64,000 nt of DNA from Alphaproteobacteria bacterium (lineage in GTDB: Bacteria; Pseudomonadota; Alphaproteobacteria; UBA8366; GCA-2717185), in NCBI GenBank assembly GCA_040905865.1, contig JBBDQU010000046.1, positions 44,475-108,474 of the forward strand, written 5' to 3'. Position numbers and translations under genes: made by a program. Within the stretch, counting starts at the first letter, position 1. The number at the start of each line of letters is the position of its first letter. A model generated the notes under the pieces. The model had not been told where the DNA came from. It searched no databases and saw only the letters and a program-made list of their open reading frames with translations. Shown here piece after piece: positions 6,991 to 16,225 of this stretch.

Positions 6991-9510
6991 CTATTCGTTC
7001 CGCAATAGCGGCGCGGCCTTTCGGCCCAGCGCCGACCATGTTCCGGCAGTCCCCACCGCGACAGTCGCCGCCAGACAGGCCAGCGCCGTGACGATGACCG
7101 CGCCGGGCGCGAAAAACCATTCCGCGTTCATCAGTTGCGTCACGATACCCCAGGCCGCCGCCGTGCCGACAATTCCGGCGATCACCGCCGTTACCAGCCC
7201 CAGCAGCATGAACTCGATCAGGAAAGCCAGCAGAACGTCCCGCCGCGTTGCGCCCAGCACCTTGAGGACGACGGCGTCGTAAATCCGCTGCTTGCGGCTG
7301 GCCAGGATCGCTCCCGTCAGCACCAGCAACCCGGTCACGATCGCAATGCCGGCGACAGACCGAATCGCGGTCGCAAGGTTGCCCGCCACCTCGCGTAGCC
7401 GGTCGAGGATTTCCCGTATCCGGATCGCCGTGATATTGGGGAATTCCCGGATGACGGCGCTTTCCAGCGCCTGTTCGCGGGCGGGATCGTCGGTGCGGAC
7501 CGTCGCGATATGCGACTGCGGCGCACCGTCCAGCAATCCCGGCGACAGGATCATGACGAAATTGATCGAGAAGCTGTCCCAGTCGATCCGGCGCAGATTA
7601 GCTATTTCGGTTACAAATTCCCGGCCCAGCACATTCAGCGTGATTTTATCGCCGATTCCGATTCCGAAGGCGCGCGCGGCCCCTTCATCGAAGGACAGCA
7701 GCGGCGGACCGCTGTAATCGGCGGGCCACCAGGCGCCCTCGACCACTTCGCTGCCTTCGCCGGGCGCCTCGCGGGCCCAGGTCAGTCCCCGGTCGCCCCG
7801 CAGGACCCAGCCGTAATCGGCCGGCGCCGGGAATTCATCGACGGGCGTGCCGCCGATCGCGGTAATCCGGCCGCGCAGCATGGGCACCCGCCGCATTTCA
7901 CCGATGCCGGGCGTTTCCGCCACCAACCGGTCGAAGCCTTCCACCTGGCCGGACTGGATGTCGATAAAGAACAGGCCCGGTACCTGTTTCTGCAGGGATT
8001 CGCCCAGGTACCGGGACAGATTGCCCTCGATCAGCGCCACCGCGATCAGGACCGTCAGCCCCATGCCGAGCGAGGTTGAAATCGCCGCCGTCGGCGCGCC
8101 GGGACGGTGCAGGTTGGCGATCGCGAGACGCAGATGCGCCTGCCGGATATGCGGCAGCCGCGCCGCCAGTTTCTGAACGGCGCTGGCCGACAGCCGGAAC
8201 GCCAGCAGGGCGACGGTCGAACCGGCGACAAAATAGGCGGCCAGGCGTCGATCATCCGCACTGGCGATAACGACGACCGCCAGCAGGATCACGAGGCCGG
8301 CCATGACCAGCACGGCGCGGCGGTCCAGCCTGCCTTCCGCGGCGATCTTGTGCCGGAACAGCGTCGCCGCCGAAATGGCGCGGGCGCGGGCCAGCGGCCA
8401 GTACGAGAACGTAAAGGTAACCAGGTAACCGAACAGCGCCGCCAGCGCCAGCGGTCTGGCGAAAACGCCAAATTCGGGTTCGATGGGCAGGCGCCCGGCG
8501 AGAACCGCCCCCGCGGCCAGCGGCAGCAACCCGCCGGCGACCAGCCCCGCGGCGATTCCGAGCGACGCCAGAATCATGACCTGGATCAGGTACACCTGAA
8601 AAATCATCGCGCCGGAGCCGCCGAGGCATTTCAGCGTTGCGATGGTCTGGGTCCGCGACAGCAGAAAGGCGCGCACCGAATTGCCGATCCCGACGCCCCC
8701 GACCAGCAGCGCCGTCAGCCCGATCACGACCAGGAAAACGGAAATCCGCTCCACGGCGCGGCCCAGACCCGGCGAAGCGTTGCCGGTGTCGCGCACTCGC
8801 CATCCCGCCTCGGGAAACCGCTCGTTCAGCCGCTCCCGCCACGCGGCGACCATGTCCTGCCGCGGCAGGCCGATGCGGTAGTGATAGCGGATCAGGCTGC
8901 CCGGCGTGATCAGCCCGCTGGCCTCCAGCGCGGCGCGGCTGACGATGACCCGAAACCCGAAGGCCAGCCCCCGCCCCGCCTGGTCCGGCTCGCGCGTCAG
9001 CGCCGCGGTGACGCGGTACCAGGCATCGCCGATCCGCATCCGGTCGCCCACGGCGAGGCCCAGCCGGGCCAGCAGCCCCGGTTCGGCCACCGCGCCCCAG
9101 TCTTCGCCCTGCCGGGCCAGGGCGTCCGGCAATGGCATGGCCGGCGCCAGAACGACCCTGCCGAACAGCGGATAGGCTTCATCCACCGCCTTCAGTTCGA
9201 TCAGCGAGCTGGTGTTCGCCGCGCGCGCCATGGACCGCATCTGGATGACATTCGAAACCCGTCCCTCCCCGTGCAGCCAGGCAAGCTGTTCCGCATTCGC
9301 CGGGTAGTGCGACAGCCGCAGATCGATATCCCCGCCGAGGATGCCGCGCGCATCGGTTCGCATGCTTGAATTCAACGCCTCGGAAAACGACCCGATGGCG
9401 GCAATCGCCGCCACGCCGGTGGCGAGGCACAGCAGGAAAATCCGGAAACTGCGCATGCTGCCGCGCAGTTCGCGCCGCGCAATCCGCCAGGCCAGACGCA
9501 GGTTGTTCAT
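6991..9510 (-). CDS. FtsX-like ABC transporter permease (YbbP family)
   Basis: An 839-residue membrane protein with two MacB/FtsX-type units: helix 1 near residues 20-40, a periplasmic domain to about 250, three helices (255-370), further helices near 395-440, a second periplasmic domain and a last three-helix FtsX domain (about 715-835). This matches YbbP-type permeases that work with YbbA in lipoprotein or lipid-linked export functions. The start ATG overlaps the stop of the ATPase gene (ATGA). Pairing with a TesA-like esterase divergently placed next door is conserved in proteobacteria. Confidence 0.9.
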   Translation of the reverse strand: MNNLRLAWRIARRELRGSMRSFRIFLLCLATGVAAIAAIGSFSEALNSSMRTDARGILGGDIDLRLSHYPANAEQLAWLHGEGRVSNVIQMRSMARAANTSSLIELKAVDEAYPLFGRVVLAPAMPLPDALARQGEDWGAVAEPGLLARLGLAVGDRMRIGDAWYRVTAALTREPDQAGRGLAFGFRVIVSRAALEASGLITPGSLIRYHYRIGLPRQDMVAAWRERLNERFPEAGWRVRDTGNASPGLGRAVERISVFLVVIGLTALLVGGVGIGNSVRAFLLSRTQTIATLKCLGGSGAMIFQVYLIQVMILASLGIAAGLVAGGLLPLAAGAVLAGRLPIEPEFGVFARPLALAALFGYLVTFTFSYWPLARARAISAATLFRHKIAAEGRLDRRAVLVMAGLVILLAVVVIASADDRRLAAYFVAGSTVALLAFRLSASAVQKLAARLPHIRQAHLRLAIANLHRPGAPTAAISTSLGMGLTVLIAVALIEGNLSRYLGESLQKQVPGLFFIDIQSGQVEGFDRLVAETPGIGEMRRVPMLRGRITAIGGTPVDEFPAPADYGWVLRGDRGLTWAREAPGEGSEVVEGAWWPADYSGPPLLSFDEGAARAFGIGIGDKITLNVLGREFVTEIANLRRIDWDSFSINFVMILSPGLLDGAPQSHIATVRTDDPAREQALESAVIREFPNITAIRIREILDRLREVAGNLATAIRSVAGIAIVTGLLVLTGAILASRKQRIYDAVVLKVLGATRRDVLLAFLIEFMLLGLVTAVIAGIVGTAAAWGIVTQLMNAEWFFAPGAVIVTALACLAATVAVGTAGTWSALGRKAAPLLRNE

Positions 9511-10247
9511 GCGCCGGTCGCTCCCGCCGCGGCAATGGCCGGCGAACCGCTATCGGCGACGATCAGCCCGTCCTCCAGCCGGATCTGCCGGGCGCATTGC
9601 CCCGCAAGCGCCGGTTCATGGGTGATCAGGATCAGCGTCGTGCCATGCTCCGTCGACATCCGGAACATCAGGTCGACGATATGATTGCCGGTATCGTGAT
9701 CCAGGTTGCCGGTCGGTTCATCCGCCAGCAGCAGCCGCGGCCCTGCCGCGAAGGCGCGCGCCAGCGCCACCCGCTGCTGTTCGCCGCCCGACAACTGGCC
9801 CGGGTAATGCGCCAGCCGTTCGCCGAGGCCGACATCGCGCAATCCGGCGGCGGCGCGCTCCATCGCATCGTCTCGGCCGGCGAGCTCCAGCGGGATCGCG
9901 ACATTTTCCAGCGCGGTCATGGTCTGAATCAGGTGGAAGTCCTGAAACACGATTCCCATATTATTGCGACGGAACAACGCCAGACTGTCTTCACTGAGAC
10001 GTCTCAGATCCTGCCCCGCAACCCTCACCGTTCCGCCCGACGCCTGTTCAAGACCGGCGACAACCATCATCAGCGAGGTTTTACCCGCACCGGAAGGACC
10101 CATGACACTGACCGATTCCCCTGCCGCCACCCGCAGATCAATGCCGCGCAGGATGTTGACCGCCCCGGCGCCGCTGTTCAGCGTGAGTGTTACATCGTCC
10201 AGCCCGACAATCGGGTCGGCACTGATGGAAGCGTTCAAGTCGTCCAT
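9507..10247 (-). CDS. ABC transporter ATP-binding protein (YbbA/LolD family)
   Basis: A 246-residue ATPase partner of the downstream FtsX-like permease. Walker [10 protein letters not shown] is at residues 50-58, the signature LSGGEQQRV and Walker [13 protein letters not shown] follow, as in MacB/LolD-type exporters. I chose ATG 10247, which gives MDDLNASI and a normal family length; it overlaps the start codon of the divergent esterase gene by two bases. An in-frame extension to 10334 would read across the esterase signal peptide. The two genes must therefore use promoters located inside each other's coding regions, or the true start is slightly downstream. Confidence 0.88.
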   Translation of the reverse strand: MDDLNASISADPIVGLDDVTLTLNSGAGAVNILRGIDLRVAAGESVSVMGPSGAGKTSLMMVVAGLEQASGGTVRVAGQDLRRLSEDSLALFRRNNMGIVFQDFHLIQTMTALENVAIPLELAGRDDAMERAAAGLRDVGLGERLAHYPGQLSGGEQQRVALARAFAAGPRLLLADEPTGNLDHDTGNHIVDLMFRMSTEHGTTLILITHEPALAGQCARQIRLEDGLIVADSGSPAIAAAGATGA

Positions 10248-10881
10248 GAAAAACCTGTTCGTGACAAAGCGTTTATTCCCCGGAATCCTATTATTGACAA
10301 CGCTCGTCTGGGCGCCCGCCGGGGCGGATACCATACTTGCGCTCGGCGACAGCCTTACCGCCGGCTACGGACTAAGTGGGCGCGACAGTTTCCCGTCAAG
10401 GCTGGAGACCGCCCTCCGGGAATCTGGGCACGAAGTTCGCGTGGTCAATGGCGGCGTTTCCGGCGACACGACCGCCGGCGGTCTGGCCCGCCTGGATTGG
10501 CTGATGCAGGAACGCCCCGATCTGGTTATTGTCTCGCTGGGCGCGAACGATGCGCTGCGCGGCGTCGACCCGGCCGTGACACGCCGCAATCTGGACGCCA
10601 TCATCACGGGGGTGAAACAGCAGAACGCCCGTGTCATGCTGGTCGGCATGCTGGCGCCGCCGAATATGGGATCGGAATACGGTAAGGAATTCAATGCGAT
10701 TTATGAGGAACTGGCGCACGATCACAATGTCGTGTTGTACCGCTTTTTCCTGGAAGGGGTTGCGGGCGATCCGGCACTGAACCTGGCCGACGGCATGCAC
10801 CCCAACGCAGAGGGCGTCGCCGAGATCGTCGAACGCATTCTGCCGACCGTGGTGCAGGCGCTGGCGGAAGAACCGAGGTGA
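10246..10881 (+). CDS. tesA: Periplasmic GDSL esterase (TesA/arylesterase family)
   Basis: A 211-residue SGNH hydrolase. Residues 1-27 form a signal peptide ending APAGA-D. Block I LALGDSLTAGYG holds the nucleophile Ser36, block II NGGVSGDTT the oxyanion glycine, block III SLGANDALRG the Asn, and block V DGMHPNAEG the Asp-His pair. It hydrolyses acyl thioesters or small esters in the periplasm. The start codon overlaps that of the divergent ABC ATPase gene. The stop codon is followed three bases later by the start of the FIST gene, so the two are probably co-transcribed. Confidence 0.92.
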   Translation: MKNLFVTKRLFPGILLLTTLVWAPAGADTILALGDSLTAGYGLSGRDSFPSRLETALRESGHEVRVVNGGVSGDTTAGGLARLDWLMQERPDLVIVSLGANDALRGVDPAVTRRNLDAIITGVKQQNARVMLVGMLAPPNMGSEYGKEFNAIYEELAHDHNVVLYRFFLEGVAGDPALNLADGMHPNAEGVAEIVERILPTVVQALAEEPR

Positions 10882-10883
10882 CC

Positions 10884-12014
10884 ATGGCAAATGAATTTCG
10901 CGCGGCCCATGCGGGCGGCGCAACCTGGCAGGATGCGGCGCGGGACATCATCATCGGACTTGGCGAACTCGATGCATCGCACCGGTTGGGCTTTCTCTAC
11001 GTAACGGACGCCTATGCCGATTCCTTCGACGAAATCTGCATTTTCCTGCGCCAGGCGACAGGCGTTCCGCACTGGATCGGCACCATCGGCTTCGGCGTCG
11101 TGGGCGCCGGCAAGGAATATTTCGACGAACCGGCCCTTTCGGCCATGGTTGCCCCCCTTTCGGAAGATGCGTTCCGGATTTTCAATCTGAACGGCGACGG
11201 CGACGGCGCCGAAGCCTTGCGGCGCGATCACGGCCCGTGGCTGGATCAGGCCGATTCGCCGCTGATCATCGTGCATGCGGATCCGCGCAACGACGGCCTT
11301 CTGGAAGATATCGACGATCTGGCGGAAGCGACCAACGGGTATCTGGTCGGCGGGCTCACCGCATCGCGCGGCCATTACGGGTTGCTGGCGGACGGGACGG
11401 ATCAGGGTCCGGTCTCCGGGGCCATGGTCTCGCTGCACAGCGTGCCGGTGCAGCTGGGCCTGACGCAGGGCTGCACGCCCATCGGCAGGCCGCGGATCAT
11501 TACCGACGCGGAAGAAAACGTCCTGTTCTCCATCGACGACCGGCCGGCGCTGGAGGTGCTGAAGGAGGACATCGGCGAGATCCTGTCTCGCGACCTGCGG
11601 CGGATCGGCGGGTATATTTTCGCGGCCCTTCTGGTGCCCGGCTCGGATACCGCGGACTACACCGTGCGCAACCTTGTCGGCATCGACGAAAACGAGGGCG
11701 TGATCGCCATCGGCAGTAACGTGGAGGAAGGCGAGCGCATCATGTTCTGCCGCCGCGACCGGGACAGCGCGGTCGAGGACCTGAAACGCATGCTGAACGA
11801 CCTGAAGCGCCGCGCCGGCGGCAAGGATATCCGCGGCGGGCTGTATTTTTCCTGCGTCGCCCGCGGACCCAACCAGTTCGGACCGGACAGCGCGGAACTC
11901 GGCCTCATCCGGGAGATGCTGGGCGACTTTCCCGTGACGGGATTTTTTGCCAATGGCGAAATCAGCAACAACCGGCTCTACGGTTATACCGGGGTGCTGG
12001 CCCTCTTCCTGTAA
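10884..12014 (+). CDS. FIST-domain sensor-like protein
   Basis: A 376-residue protein with a FIST N-terminal domain (residues about 30-225) and FIST_C domain (about 230-365, with EVLKEDIGEILSRD and GVLALFL at the end). FIST domains are predicted small-ligand (possibly amino acid) sensors usually fused to or placed with signalling modules; this one stands alone with no kinase, GGDEF or methyl-accepting domain. I chose ATG 10884 because GAGGTG sits just upstream; a GTG at 10878 overlaps the esterase stop. It lies in a tight run esterase, FIST, ThpR, glycosylase. Confidence 0.85.
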   Translation: MANEFRAAHAGGATWQDAARDIIIGLGELDASHRLGFLYVTDAYADSFDEICIFLRQATGVPHWIGTIGFGVVGAGKEYFDEPALSAMVAPLSEDAFRIFNLNGDGDGAEALRRDHGPWLDQADSPLIIVHADPRNDGLLEDIDDLAEATNGYLVGGLTASRGHYGLLADGTDQGPVSGAMVSLHSVPVQLGLTQGCTPIGRPRIITDAEENVLFSIDDRPALEVLKEDIGEILSRDLRRIGGYIFAALLVPGSDTADYTVRNLVGIDENEGVIAIGSNVEEGERIMFCRRDRDSAVEDLKRMLNDLKRRAGGKDIRGGLYFSCVARGPNQFGPDSAELGLIREMLGDFPVTGFFANGEISNNRLYGYTGVLALFL

Positions 12015-12032
12015 CACGGGAGACGATGACGG

Positions 12033-12569
12033 ATGATACGGCTGTTCGTCGGGCTCTCGATTCCCGAATCCCTTCAGGCCCGGCTGACCGGGCTTTGCGG
12101 CGGCGTTCCCGGCGCGCGCTGGGTCAGGCCCGAGAATTTTCATGTCACCTTGCGGTTCATCGGCGATATCGGTGAAAACCTCGCCGAGGATGTGGACGCG
12201 GCGCTGTCGCGGATTACCGCGCCGTCCTTCACGCTCGAGGTTGCCGGCGTCGGACAATTCGGCAAGGGAGTCGCCACCCGGGCGCTGTGGGCCGGCATCG
12301 CGCCGAACCCGGCGCTGAACCATCTGCGGTCGAAGATCGAAACCGCCGTGACCGGCGCCGGGCTTCCCGCCGAAACCCGCAAATTCAAACCGCATATAAC
12401 GCTCGGCCGGTTGAAAAACCCGCCGCCCGACCGGGTGGGGAATTTCATCGTCGACCATGCCGGGCTGCGCGCCGGAACCTTCCCGGTCGACCGCTTCACC
12501 CTGTTTTCCAGCTTCCTGTCGTCCTCGGGGGCGATCTATACGCCGGAAGTGGATTATGAACTCGAGTAA
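12033..12569 (+). CDS. thpR: RNA 2',3'-cyclic phosphodiesterase
   Basis: A 178-residue 2H phosphoesterase (LigT/ThpR family) that opens 2',3'-cyclic phosphate RNA ends to 2'-phosphates. The two catalytic H-x-T motifs are present: HVTL with His37 and HITL with His121. The start MIRLFVGLSIPE is typical. Its 3' end overlaps the next gene by 14 bases, and it follows the FIST gene by 18 bp. Confidence 0.92.
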   Translation: MIRLFVGLSIPESLQARLTGLCGGVPGARWVRPENFHVTLRFIGDIGENLAEDVDAALSRITAPSFTLEVAGVGQFGKGVATRALWAGIAPNPALNHLRSKIETAVTGAGLPAETRKFKPHITLGRLKNPPPDRVGNFIVDHAGLRAGTFPVDRFTLFSSFLSSSGAIYTPEVDYELE

Positions 12570-13191
12570 GGATCTGGAGGCGTTGCTGGCCCGGGTTCGC
12601 GCCTGCCGCATCTGCGCGGAATCGCTGCCGCTCGGCCCCCGCCCGGTGTTGCGGGCACAGGCAAGCGCGCGGCTGCTGATCGTCGGGCAGGCCCCGGGCA
12701 CAAAGGTGCATGAAACCGGCATCCCCTGGAACGACCGCAGCGGCGACCAGCTGCGCGAATGGCTGGCGGTGGACCAGGACACGTTCTACGACGAGTCCCG
12801 CGTCGCCATCGTGCCCATGGGATTCTGCTATCCCGGCGTCGACCCGCGCGGCGGCGACAACCCGCCCCGCCCCGAATGCGCCGCCTGGCACGAACCGGTG
12901 CTGGCGCAGTTGCCGAATGTCGAACTTGTACTGCTGGTCGGCATGTATGCGCAGCGGCATTATCTGGGGAAGGAACGGAAACGGACGCTCACCGACACGG
13001 TTGCCGCCTGGCGGGATTACGGTCCGCTATACCTGCCGCTGCCGCATCCGAGCTGGCGCAACCTGCACTGGCGCCGCAGGAACCCGTGGTTCGCGGCGGA
13101 AATCCTGCCGGTCCTGCGCCGGCGTGTGCACGGCCTGCTTCAGGCCTCCGCCTCCAGGGCTTCCATATCGTCATCGGAAAAGCCGAAGTGA
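12556..13191 (+). CDS. Uracil-DNA glycosylase superfamily protein
   Basis: A 211-residue protein of the uracil-DNA glycosylase fold. The motif GQAPGTKVHETGIPWNDRSG near residues 40-60 corresponds to the catalytic water-activating loop of UDG family 4/5 proteins, and PHPSWRN near residue 170 to the DNA-intercalating HPS motif. An N-terminal CRIC pair is present but the full four-cysteine Fe-S pattern of family 4 is not evident. ATG 12556 lies inside the end of thpR. The 3' end overlaps the convergent zincin gene by 52 bp. Activity on uracil is inferred from the family. Confidence 0.82.
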   Translation: MNSSKDLEALLARVRACRICAESLPLGPRPVLRAQASARLLIVGQAPGTKVHETGIPWNDRSGDQLREWLAVDQDTFYDESRVAIVPMGFCYPGVDPRGGDNPPRPECAAWHEPVLAQLPNVELVLLVGMYAQRHYLGKERKRTLTDTVAAWRDYGPLYLPLPHPSWRNLHWRRRNPWFAAEILPVLRRRVHGLLQASASRASISSSEKPK

Positions 13192-13532
13192 TGGCCGATT
13201 TCATGGATCAGCACATGTCGCACGATATGGCCGAGATCCTCGTCCGATTCACACCAGTAGTCGAGCATCGGGCGGCGGTAGAGAAACACCATGTCCATAT
13301 CGGCGGCCCCATCCATGACGCTGCGTTCGTTGATCGCGACGCCCTGGTACAGGCCCAGCAGTTCGAAGGGACTGTCGAGTTCCATTTCCCGGCAGATATC
13401 CTCGTCGGGAAAATCCTCGACACAGATGACGACATCCTTCGCCGCCGCGCGCAGCGCGGCGGGAATGGTGCGCCAGGCGTCGTCGGCCAGACGTTCGAAT
13501 TCTTCCAGCGAGGGGGCGATAATCGGCGGCAT
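13140..13532 (-). CDS. Small zincin-like metallopeptidase family protein
   Basis: A 130-residue member of the minimal-metalloprotease family (PF06262 type). The zinc-binding HEIGHHFGFSDDDM near residues 110-123 is diagnostic (HExxH plus downstream acidic residue). Preceding sequence FLYRRPMLDYW and GLYQGVAI is typical of the family. It is cytoplasmic, with no signal peptide. Substrates are unknown. The gene is convergent to the glycosylase gene and overlaps its last 52 bp. Confidence 0.88.
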   Translation of the reverse strand: MPPIIAPSLEEFERLADDAWRTIPAALRAAAKDVVICVEDFPDEDICREMELDSPFELLGLYQGVAINERSVMDGAADMDMVFLYRRPMLDYWCESDEDLGHIVRHVLIHEIGHHFGFSDDDMEALEAEA

Positions 13533-13605
13533 GTCGGGCGAAACGATAGCGCCATAGGCCGCGTTTCGATAGAGTGAACTGCTTCAGGTTTCGGAGGAAA
13601 ATGGT

Positions 13606-13899
13606 TTGGTGGAAAGACTGACCGGCGCGGCGCGCGACGCCGCACTGGCGACACTCACGGGCTGGACGGTCGCGGCCGGTCGCGACGCCATTGAAAAATC
13701 CTTCCGGTTCCCGGATTTCAACGCGGCCTGGGGCTTCATGACCCGCGTCGCGCTGCAGGCGGAGAAACTGGACCATCATCCCGAATGGTCCAATGTCTAC
13801 GGGTCGGTCGACATCACCCTGACAACCCATGAATGCGGCGGGTTGAGCGAACGCGACATCCAGCTCGCCGCGTTCATCGACCGGGCGGCGGGCGCATGA
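13606..13899 (+). CDS. phhB: 4a-hydroxytetrahydrobiopterin (pterin-4a-carbinolamine) dehydratase
   Basis: A 97-residue PCD/DCoH family protein that dehydrates 4a-hydroxy-tetrahydrobiopterin in pterin recycling. The signature [22 protein letters not shown] spans residues 52-73. No ATG is in frame: the start is TTG 13606 or GTG 13609, with GGAGGA about seven bases upstream. An out-of-frame ATG at 13601 sits between. The stop overlaps the next start (ATGA). No phenylalanine hydroxylase gene is nearby, as in many alphaproteobacteria. Confidence 0.9.
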   Translation: MVERLTGAARDAALATLTGWTVAAGRDAIEKSFRFPDFNAAWGFMTRVALQAEKLDHHPEWSNVYGSVDITLTTHECGGLSERDIQLAAFIDRAAGA

Positions 13900-14480
13900 G
13901 GGCCGTACTTGTCGCCCTGATGCTGATGTTGTCCGCCGGAACGGCCGGCGCGACGGCGTTCAAGGATGGCATCGCCGCGCTGGAAGCGAAGGATTTCCCC
14001 GGCGCGATCGCCGTATTCGGCCCGCTGGCGGCGCAGGGGAACGGCGATGCGCAGTTCATGCTGGGCGTGATGCATGAAAACGGGCTGGGCGTGCCACAGG
14101 ACATGGGCGCGGCGGCATCCTGGTATCTGAAGGCGGCGGAAACCGGCGTCGCCTCCGCGCAATACAATATCGGCGTGTTCTATCAGCTGGGAACGGGCGT
14201 GATCGTGGACCCGGCATCCGCGCGGCACTGGCTTTCCCGGGCGGCGGAACAGGGCCATCACCGGGCGCAGAACAATCTCGGCACGATGTACTACACCGGC
14301 GGCGGGGTCGCCCGCGACCCTGTAGAGGCGCTGAAATGGCTGACCCTGGCGGCGGAGGGGCTGCAGGGCGACGCCCGCGACATCGCCCTGCGGAATATCG
14401 CCGCAATCGAAAAAGAGCTGTCGGCGGGAGAAAAAGCCGAAGCGGAACGCCGGGTCGCGGCCTGGAAGAGCCAGCGGTGA
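13896..14480 (+). CDS. Secreted Sel1-repeat protein, first of a pair
   Basis: A 194-residue protein with a signal peptide (residues 1-18, GTAGA-TAF) and about four Sel1-like repeats ([32 protein letters not shown]), each a helical hairpin of about 36 residues used for protein-protein contacts. ATG 13896 overlaps the dehydratase stop. The start of the next Sel1 gene (GTG 14477) overlaps its stop, so the pair is coupled. Confidence 0.85.
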   Translation: MRAVLVALMLMLSAGTAGATAFKDGIAALEAKDFPGAIAVFGPLAAQGNGDAQFMLGVMHENGLGVPQDMGAAASWYLKAAETGVASAQYNIGVFYQLGTGVIVDPASARHWLSRAAEQGHHRAQNNLGTMYYTGGGVARDPVEALKWLTLAAEGLQGDARDIALRNIAAIEKELSAGEKAEAERRVAAWKSQR

Positions 14481-15388
14481 AACGCGCCGCCGCGGCGCTT
14501 GCCGCGCTGTTGCTGCTGGGAACGGCCGCCGCCGCCGAAAACGCGGAGGAAATCTATCGGCGCGCCGTGACCGTCCTGGGTGAAGCGACCCGGGAAAGCC
14601 ACCGGGCCGACGGAGCGGCGCTGGTCGCGCGCGCGGCGGAGATGGGCCTCGCGGCGGCGCAGGTTCATCTCGCCACCCTTTACGCGGAAGGAACCATCCT
14701 GCCGCTCGACAAGGGCCGCGCCATGGAATGGTTCCACCGCGCCGCGCAACAGGGCCATCCCACCGCGCAATACGCTGCGGGCCTGGCGCAGATGGCGGCG
14801 GGCGACCGGCGCGGCGCGGCCGACTGGTTCCGCCGCGCGGCCGAACAGGGGCAGACCGACGCCCGCTTCCAGCTGGCGCTGCTGCTGGAAAAGGGCGATG
14901 GCGTGCCGCGGAACGAAGCAGAGGCACGGCGGCTATACGCACAGGCGGCGGAACAAAAGGATACGGCCTCGATGATGAACCTGGCCCTGATGCTGGACGA
15001 GGGGCGCGGCGGGCCGGCCGACCTGAACGCCGCCATCGGCTGGTATGTCCGCGCCGCCGAGGCGGCGCTGCCGGAAGCCATGCATGCGCTGTGCGAAATC
15101 CTGCTGGACGGGCGGGGCGTCGAGGCCGACCCGGAAAAGGCGGCCGGCTGGTGCCGGGCCGCCGCGGATCGCGGCCATGCGCCGTCGCAGCTGCTGCTGG
15201 CGACGCTCCATGCACTGGGCAACGGCGTGGCCATTGACGAGGTTCGGGCGGCAGCCTGGCTGATTCTCGCGGCAAAATCAGGGTTTCCCCCGGCCGTGAA
15301 GGCCCGCGACGAGTTGGTGCCCGGCCTGCCGCCGGACACGCGCCGGAAAGCCGAGGCCCTGTCGAATACCCTCGTGCCGACGAATTAG
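14477..15388 (+). CDS. Secreted Sel1-repeat protein, second of a pair
   Basis: A 303-residue periplasmic Sel1-repeat protein. The GTG start at 14477 (overlapping the previous stop as GTGA) gives a clean signal peptide [19 protein letters not shown]. About six to seven Sel1 repeats follow, recognisable by AMEWFHRAAQQG, AADWFRRAAEQG, ARRLYAQAAEQ, AIGWYVRAAE, AAGWCRAAADRG and AAWLILAAKSG. These act as scaffolds. The last four bases overlap the convergent SDR gene stop. Confidence 0.86.
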   Translation: MKRAAAALAALLLLGTAAAAENAEEIYRRAVTVLGEATRESHRADGAALVARAAEMGLAAAQVHLATLYAEGTILPLDKGRAMEWFHRAAQQGHPTAQYAAGLAQMAAGDRRGAADWFRRAAEQGQTDARFQLALLLEKGDGVPRNEAEARRLYAQAAEQKDTASMMNLALMLDEGRGGPADLNAAIGWYVRAAEAALPEAMHALCEILLDGRGVEADPEKAAGWCRAAADRGHAPSQLLLATLHALGNGVAIDEVRAAAWLILAAKSGFPPAVKARDELVPGLPPDTRRKAEALSNTLVPTN

Positions 15389-16149
15389 CGCGGCGCCAGC
15401 CGGATCGCGCTGTCCAGGCGGACGACCTCGCCATTCAGGATCGGGTTGTCGATCATGTGCAGGACCAGCTTCGCGAATTCCGCCGGCGTGCCGAACCGCG
15501 AGGGAAAAGGCAGGCTTGCCGCGAGACTGCCCTGCACCTCCTGCGACAGGCCCAGCAGCATCGGCGTTTCGAACAGGCCCGGCGCGATCGCCAGCACGCG
15601 GATCGCCGAGCGGGCGAATTCCCGCGCCGCCGGCAGGGTCAGCCCGACGATGCCGCCCTTCGACGAGGAATACACCGCCTGCCCGATCTGGCCGTCATAG
15701 GCCGCGACCGAGGCGGTGTTGACGATGATGCCCCGCTCGCCATCCGATCCCGCCGGTTCGCGCTTCATCATGTCGGCGGCGGCGAGCCGCAGGATGTTGA
15801 AGGTGCCGATCAGGTTGACCTGGACGACCTTCGCATAGGCGTCCAGCGCCAGCGGGCCGTCGCGACCGACGATACGATGCGGCGTTCCGACCCCGGCGCA
15901 GTTGACGCAGATGCCGGCCAGTCCCTGGGCGTCGCGCGCGGCGGCGATGGCGGATTCGGCGCTGGCGGCGCTGGAAACGTCGCATTCGATGGCGACGCCG
16001 CCGATTTCGTCGGCGACCTGCCGGGCCGCCGCCATGTTCAGGTCCAGAATGGCCACCGGCGCGCCGGCCGCGGCCAGCGCCCTGGCGGTCCCGGCGCCCA
16101 GCCCCGATGCGCCCCCTGTCACGATTGCCGGTACGCCGCTGACATCCAT
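15385..16149 (-). CDS. Short-chain dehydrogenase (3-hydroxyacyl-CoA dehydrogenase / HSD10-like)
   Basis: A 254-residue SDR. The NAD-binding TGGASGLG is at residues 11-18, NCAG near 84 and the catalytic serine with Y-SSSK near residue 160. The C-terminal region ETPMLLGL and SRFGTPAEFAKLV resembles type II 3-hydroxyacyl-CoA dehydrogenases (HSD17B10), which oxidise 3-hydroxy-2-methylbutyryl-CoA and fatty acyl intermediates. It is convergent with and touches the Sel1 gene. Exact substrate is inferred only from similarity. Confidence 0.87.
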   Translation of the reverse strand: MDVSGVPAIVTGGASGLGAGTARALAAAGAPVAILDLNMAAARQVADEIGGVAIECDVSSAASAESAIAAARDAQGLAGICVNCAGVGTPHRIVGRDGPLALDAYAKVVQVNLIGTFNILRLAAADMMKREPAGSDGERGIIVNTASVAAYDGQIGQAVYSSSKGGIVGLTLPAAREFARSAIRVLAIAPGLFETPMLLGLSQEVQGSLAASLPFPSRFGTPAEFAKLVLHMIDNPILNGEVVRLDSAIRLAPR

Positions 16150-16225
16150 GCCTCAAGACTCCCCGAAAAATTTCAACCGATACCCGCGATGGCGCATGAC
16201 CGCCAGCGTCACTATATGTCCCCTT

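Noticed and set aside
10722..12782. Long minus-strand frame of 686 codons
   Set aside because: Antisense shadow of the FIST, ThpR and glycosylase genes, all of which have clear motifs on the plus strand.
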